Origin: a bacterium D16-50
GTDB taxonomy: Bacteria > Bacillota > Clostridia > Lachnospirales > Lachnospiraceae
Length of the DNA stretch: 36,856 bases
Reading direction: 5' to 3'
NCBI GenBank assembly: GCA_003612485.1
Contig: RAZA01000038.1
Span: forward strand, 1 to 36,856
This document shows positions 33,252-36,856 of this stretch, one piece after another (position 1 is the stretch's first letter; each line of letters begins with the position of its first letter). A program made the position numbers and the translations under genes. The notes under the pieces were generated by a model that was given only the letters and a program-made list of their open reading frames with translations, did no database searches and had not been told where the DNA came from.

Positions 33252-35030
33252 CTATGTAAAGGATTCGATATCCTTGCTATAATCGCTATTGTCTTTCAGT
33301 ATGCTTTCCTCTATATATGGCTCGTCATAAGCTCTGATTCCCCGACTGTCCGAATAATATAGCAAAACCTTATCCTGCATATCTTCATGGATGCTCCTCT
33401 GCAAATCGGAAAAGCGCTTCCGTACGGTTGCCAAATCCGTATGCCCTATATAGGCCACCAACAGCCTTCTAATGCTATGCCCTTTGCTTTTCAAGCTCAG
33501 ATTATACCTATAATTGCTCCCGTTTCTCGCACAATCATCATTGATGGCAAATACAAATGAGTTCTTTTGATTGAAATCTCCAAAGCGTTCCGCCAGACAT
33601 CCTTTCAGCACTTCTTCTACAAGCTCTTTCAGCAATAATTTCTTATTTGCGTCCTTGCAGTCCTGATATAAGGTCTGGACAGCTCTTCGGGACTTTTCTC
33701 CGGGCGCCCTGTATTCCTCATATACTTCCTCGCCCAAACATAGGCTAATCAATGAATCTACATAAAATCTTCTGCATTCCGTACATCTTTTATCTGCACA
33801 GAGTCCCATATCCTCACATTTATTATCAAAGATTTCAAATACCTCCTGCATCTCAGTGCAGTCACAGTCCTTTTCCGAACTTGCCATTAAATCATCTTTC
33901 TCATCATATCTGTATCGTTCCACAACAAACGGCATCTGTTGTCTCATTGTAATTCCCGGTCCGGTTAGACAGAACCCTTTCTTCATCCTATAAATTACGA
34001 CATCAATCGCCTCCTGAAGCTTCCATATTTCGTACTTCTCCGTTAAAAAATACTCGAATCCGCTTTGCTGCACTTCACCCATATGTTTTATAAAACGGTC
34101 TTTTAAAATGTCATGAAAATCATAGGTTCCATGATTAAGCCGCAAATCCATATACACCGTGCTTCCCGAATCCGCATATCCTTTTCGTTTTTCATCAGCC
34201 GGACTTCCTTCTTGTATGATAGAAGTATACCTTCCCCAATTTGCAGTTATAACCTGAGATCCTCTGATTTCTGAATCACGGAAAAAAGTATCTCGAAAAC
34301 TTGCCATCTCTTTATAATATGGTTTCGGATTCATTTGAATATGCAGAATCAGCGGTGTTTTTCCGTGAAAATTCCTGCAAAAATCTGTCCTATTGATGTG
34401 AAAAATATCTGCACATATCATACCGCCTATTACATTCTGCGCCGTTTCTGTTCCGTTCAAATCCAAAAGGAATATTTCACTTCCGGCAGACAAATCATTC
34501 TGTTCATGCTCAAAGGAAACATCTTTCATACCGCCTATTTTGGCCTGAATTATAACCGCCAGCTTATCAGCTTCTGTTATAAAGAAGTAGATTGCGGCAT
34601 TTATATGCTTGCTCAAATTTCCCATCTGAGAGTTGATGATTACAATATCATCCTTTTTCTTCCATTCATCCAAAGTCTCTTCGAAATCATCCAAAGAAAT
34701 CCCTTCCATCCCCAGAAACCAAAGCTTTCCTTTTCTTGGTGGCTTCAAATTTCCTTCCAGAATTTTTTCCGCAATCTCCCATGGGACAGATGCCTCCGGT
34801 GAAATCGCCAAATCAACGCCTTCTTTCCGTGCAAGCTTCAGAAAGGCCTCTACCTGCCCTTTTTGTTCCTCGACATTTTCAGAATACATTCCCCTTTCAT
34901 GGGAATAAAGCAAGATTCCCTGCGCTTTATACTGCAAAACACTAAAATGTTCGCTCTCACTATTACATACTTGCAGGGAAGTCTCCTTCAGCTCTTCGTA
35001 TTCTGATAATTTCGTATATTTTACACCCAT
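33252..35030 (-). CDS. Nitrilase-fold protein with Cys-rich C-terminal region
   Basis: 592 residues. The N-terminal half (about 30-300) has the carbon-nitrogen hydrolase pattern with a candidate triad Glu79 (AISPEASVPW), Lys164 (VIIQAKIGGMKD) and Cys206 (IGGMICADIFH), plus a STVYMDL strand. The second half has a Cys cluster (Cys389, 391, 405, 411, 416, 419) that may bind metal, then a region without recognised motifs (RRLLVAYIGHTDLATVRKRF). Sequence is unlike the nitrilase domain of the DRT1 protein. It starts a tight operon with the Rad50-like ATPase, ten bases apart. A known system name is not assigned; an amidase or NAD/nucleotide-related effector role is conjecture. Confidence 0.8.
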   Translation of the reverse strand: MGVKYTKLSEYEELKETSLQVCNSESEHFSVLQYKAQGILLYSHERGMYSENVEEQKGQVEAFLKLARKEGVDLAISPEASVPWEIAEKILEGNLKPPRKGKLWFLGMEGISLDDFEETLDEWKKKDDIVIINSQMGNLSKHINAAIYFFITEADKLAVIIQAKIGGMKDVSFEHEQNDLSAGSEIFLLDLNGTETAQNVIGGMICADIFHINRTDFCRNFHGKTPLILHIQMNPKPYYKEMASFRDTFFRDSEIRGSQVITANWGRYTSIIQEGSPADEKRKGYADSGSTVYMDLRLNHGTYDFHDILKDRFIKHMGEVQQSGFEYFLTEKYEIWKLQEAIDVVIYRMKKGFCLTGPGITMRQQMPFVVERYRYDEKDDLMASSEKDCDCTEMQEVFEIFDNKCEDMGLCADKRCTECRRFYVDSLISLCLGEEVYEEYRAPGEKSRRAVQTLYQDCKDANKKLLLKELVEEVLKGCLAERFGDFNQKNSFVFAINDDCARNGSNYRYNLSLKSKGHSIRRLLVAYIGHTDLATVRKRFSDLQRSIHEDMQDKVLLYYSDSRGIRAYDEPYIEESILKDNSDYSKDIESFT

Positions 35031-35153
35031 TTTCCTTTGATTCCCCTATCTATCATATATGCATAAACCCAGCTCTAGCTACTCAAGCAGAGAAACTGTT
35101 AAGCAATTATCTATCTCACTTTATCCATTGACTTTAGTATATCATACCGCAAA
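35031..35153 (-). other. Gap between the NTPase and the nitrilase operon
   Basis: 123 A/T-rich bases. On the minus strand TTGAGT-17-TGCATA is a possible weak promoter before the nitrilase-like gene. The gap size leaves open whether the NTPase gene belongs to the same transcript. Confidence 0.35.
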
Positions 35154-36635
35154 CTATGTCTGCAACCTGATAAAAATTGTTGTTTTTATGCGACTATTTT
35201 GAGTAATATCATAAAATCGAGCAAAATTTGTTAAAGCTTCTAATGCCCCTTCCGTATTTCTTAATAATGTCCATGATCTCCGGTTTACTGCTGGACTGGA
35301 AAAATCCAAGTTTACAAGCATTGCAAGACCCCTGATTATCTGTAATATAATGCCACAAACCCTGACATCACTGCCTTTTTCAAACTCAGATAATACTTTC
35401 TCATAAATTCCCTTTGAAATTGTTATAGGTCTTTGAAGTTTTTTATCCCGAACATACTTACTAATTTGTCCACATAATAATCGAATCAAATAAGGATGTC
35501 CACCGCAATTATCCGTCAATGCCGCGGCAATGTTATCGGCAAACTTCATTCCCATATATCCCCCAAGCGTGTTAATCATTACCTTGGTGCTTTCTACATC
35601 AAATGGTTTTAAATAGGCTCCCTGATTTGAAACTGCCAATTGTCCAAACATCGGATTAGGAATTTGATTTTCACCCAGAGCAGAAATTTCATTTATCATC
35701 GGATTTGTCCCGGCAATTACAATCGCCAGCCTTGATGGATGCTGTGTGCAATATCCACGCAGTATATTCCAGAACTGTATATAACTATCCCCTTCTCTCC
35801 ATGATATGCCACTACTTGTCACCCCAAATGTTATAGCTTCAATTTCGTCAAACATCAATACTATTGGTTTTAACTGCTCTTCAAGCATTATATTCAAATC
35901 ATCTATAAATGCAATGTTACTACTCTCTTTTTTATATTCTATTCCTTTATGCAAATGTGTCCCTTTGCACTTTAACACTTTTTGAATATCCCTAATTAGC
36001 TGATATAATGCCTCCATCCAATTTAATGACATTAGTTCAGACTGACACGGGATAAACACTACCGGATATTTTTCCTGCTCCAAAATCCGTTGTACCGCCA
36101 ATAACATAGATGTTTTTCCACTTCGCCTCAATCCAAATATTCCACAATGAGAGGCACGCTTGCATTTATCCGCAATGTCCCAGGCATAATCTCGACGTCC
36201 AAAGAAAAAAACATCATTATGTATGGGTTTAGAGACAGAAAACAAATCTGCATCAAATAAATATTTTCTAAACCGTTCCTTTATCTTATCTGCGGTCACA
36301 TCACCAGACAACATTTCTCGGTATGAAAACGGTATAACAATAGAATTTAAATTACTATCTTTCAAAAGTTCTGTTATTCTTACTTCTATATTGCTATCGT
36401 TGCTAATCAAAATCTGACAGCTTCTGTCCAATCTTAGTTTCGCTTTCACTAAATTAGCTACTTCTGATGCCACATCTAAAGAACGTGGTTCAAACGAAAT
36501 GTAATCCGAAAAAATAACAGGTACTTCTCGAATCATGTTAAACATAACCGTAAAGTCTTGTGTTGGTTTTACAAGAATATATCTATACACGCTCTTTCCA
36601 ACCGTAATTTGCTCTCCCCCATTCGTGACATACAA
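35154..36635 (-). CDS. STAND/AAA-type NTPase, N-terminus uncertain
   Basis: 493 residues from a TTG start. Walker A GLRRSGKTS is at 168-176, Walker B VLMFDEIE at 259-266, and AIVIAGTNP serves as a sensor-like strand. An NCGGHPYLIRLLCG-type segment and a helical C-terminal end complete a STAND/AAA pattern. The first 140 residues are a separate domain that I do not recognise. The reading frame continues upstream for 54 codons to 36797 (KKRDVAVNVRKRYSSIGD, KVNLTSYNEDERKII) and looks like real protein, but holds no ATG, GTG or TTG. AGGAA lies six bases before the TTG. Either the TTG is used or the true start was lost by a frameshift. It may be a sensor for the downstream operon. Confidence 0.75.
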   Translation of the reverse strand: MYVTNGGEQITVGKSVYRYILVKPTQDFTVMFNMIREVPVIFSDYISFEPRSLDVASEVANLVKAKLRLDRSCQILISNDSNIEVRITELLKDSNLNSIVIPFSYREMLSGDVTADKIKERFRKYLFDADLFSVSKPIHNDVFFFGRRDYAWDIADKCKRASHCGIFGLRRSGKTSMLLAVQRILEQEKYPVVFIPCQSELMSLNWMEALYQLIRDIQKVLKCKGTHLHKGIEYKKESSNIAFIDDLNIMLEEQLKPIVLMFDEIEAITFGVTSSGISWREGDSYIQFWNILRGYCTQHPSRLAIVIAGTNPMINEISALGENQIPNPMFGQLAVSNQGAYLKPFDVESTKVMINTLGGYMGMKFADNIAAALTDNCGGHPYLIRLLCGQISKYVRDKKLQRPITISKGIYEKVLSEFEKGSDVRVCGIILQIIRGLAMLVNLDFSSPAVNRRSWTLLRNTEGALEALTNFARFYDITQNSRIKTTIFIRLQT

Positions 36636-36856
36636 TGCTTTTCCTAAAACTTTTATAATCTTTCTTTCATCCTCATTGTATGAAGTTAAATTAACTTTAG
36701 GATTTATCCCCGAAAATACATTGTTAACCGTAGTATCGCCAATGGACGAATACCTTTTTCGAACATTAACAGCAACATCTCTCTTCTTGTATGATGTTTA
36801 TAGAAGCAAAAACACCTACTTTCCTTTCTTTTAATATCGTGGTTCAATACAACTCA
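36636..36856 (-). other. Upstream edge of the NTPase gene
   Basis: The NTPase frame is open as far as 36797 and then closes with TAA (36798-36800) after a short GTG-started pentapeptide frame. The window ends 56 bases further on, so promoter and preceding gene cannot be seen. Confidence 0.4.

Noticed and set aside
33752..34908. Plus-strand frames opposite the nitrilase-like gene
   Set aside because: They overlap a clearly coding minus-strand gene with conserved motifs.

Overview
The window reads as an accessory, defence-rich segment of an anaerobic Gram-positive Firmicute, most likely a Clostridia/Lachnospiraceae gut-type genome. The basis is the VanRS-like regulators with phospholipid methyltransferase, the T-box leader, the radical-SAM mobile pair, the remnants of IS256 and IS3 elements, strong GGAGG-type ribosome binding sites and A/T-rich promoters. 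No integrase, plasmid origin, tRNA or CRISPR array was seen, so the type of element carrying the island is not decided here.

Left part (1-15,000). A tight four-gene operon comes first: a phospholipid-methyltransferase-like protein, a small VTT/DedA-like membrane protein and a VanR/VanS-type pair. A patchwork of decayed or cargo DNA follows. It holds gene fragments, a radical SAM mobile pair (A and B) with its MarR regulator, and an ABC exporter whose ATPase has lost its Walker A region although its MerR-type promoter and divergent MerR regulator are intact. Next come an IS256 remnant, an accessory RNase III, an antitoxin fragment, a T-box-controlled short alanyl-tRNA synthetase, an IS3 end, a DUF3788 protein and the 3' half of an AlbA_2/Schlafen-like ATP-binding gene.

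Right part (15,000-36,856), all on the minus strand, is a defence island. It contains a complete type II Wadjet operon jetABCD (anti-plasmid SMC complex), a DRT1-type reverse transcriptase fused to a nitrilase domain, a gap with HNH and M23 pseudogenes, and then a tight three-gene operon that I do not recognise as a named system. That operon encodes a stand-alone nitrilase-fold protein with a Cys-rich C-terminal half, a Rad50-like ATPase with zinc hook and a 230-residue N-terminal extension, and a full AlbA_2-HTH protein. A STAND/AAA-type NTPase lies upstream and may belong with it.

The best candidate for a previously undescribed system is this nitrilase / Rad50-like / AlbA_2 operon (28,588-35,030), perhaps with the upstream NTPase (35,154-36,635). 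By analogy with other SMC-effector pairs I infer that the ATPase senses foreign or abnormal DNA and the nitrilase-like protein is the small-molecule or amide-cleaving effector. This is inference from domains and gene order only.
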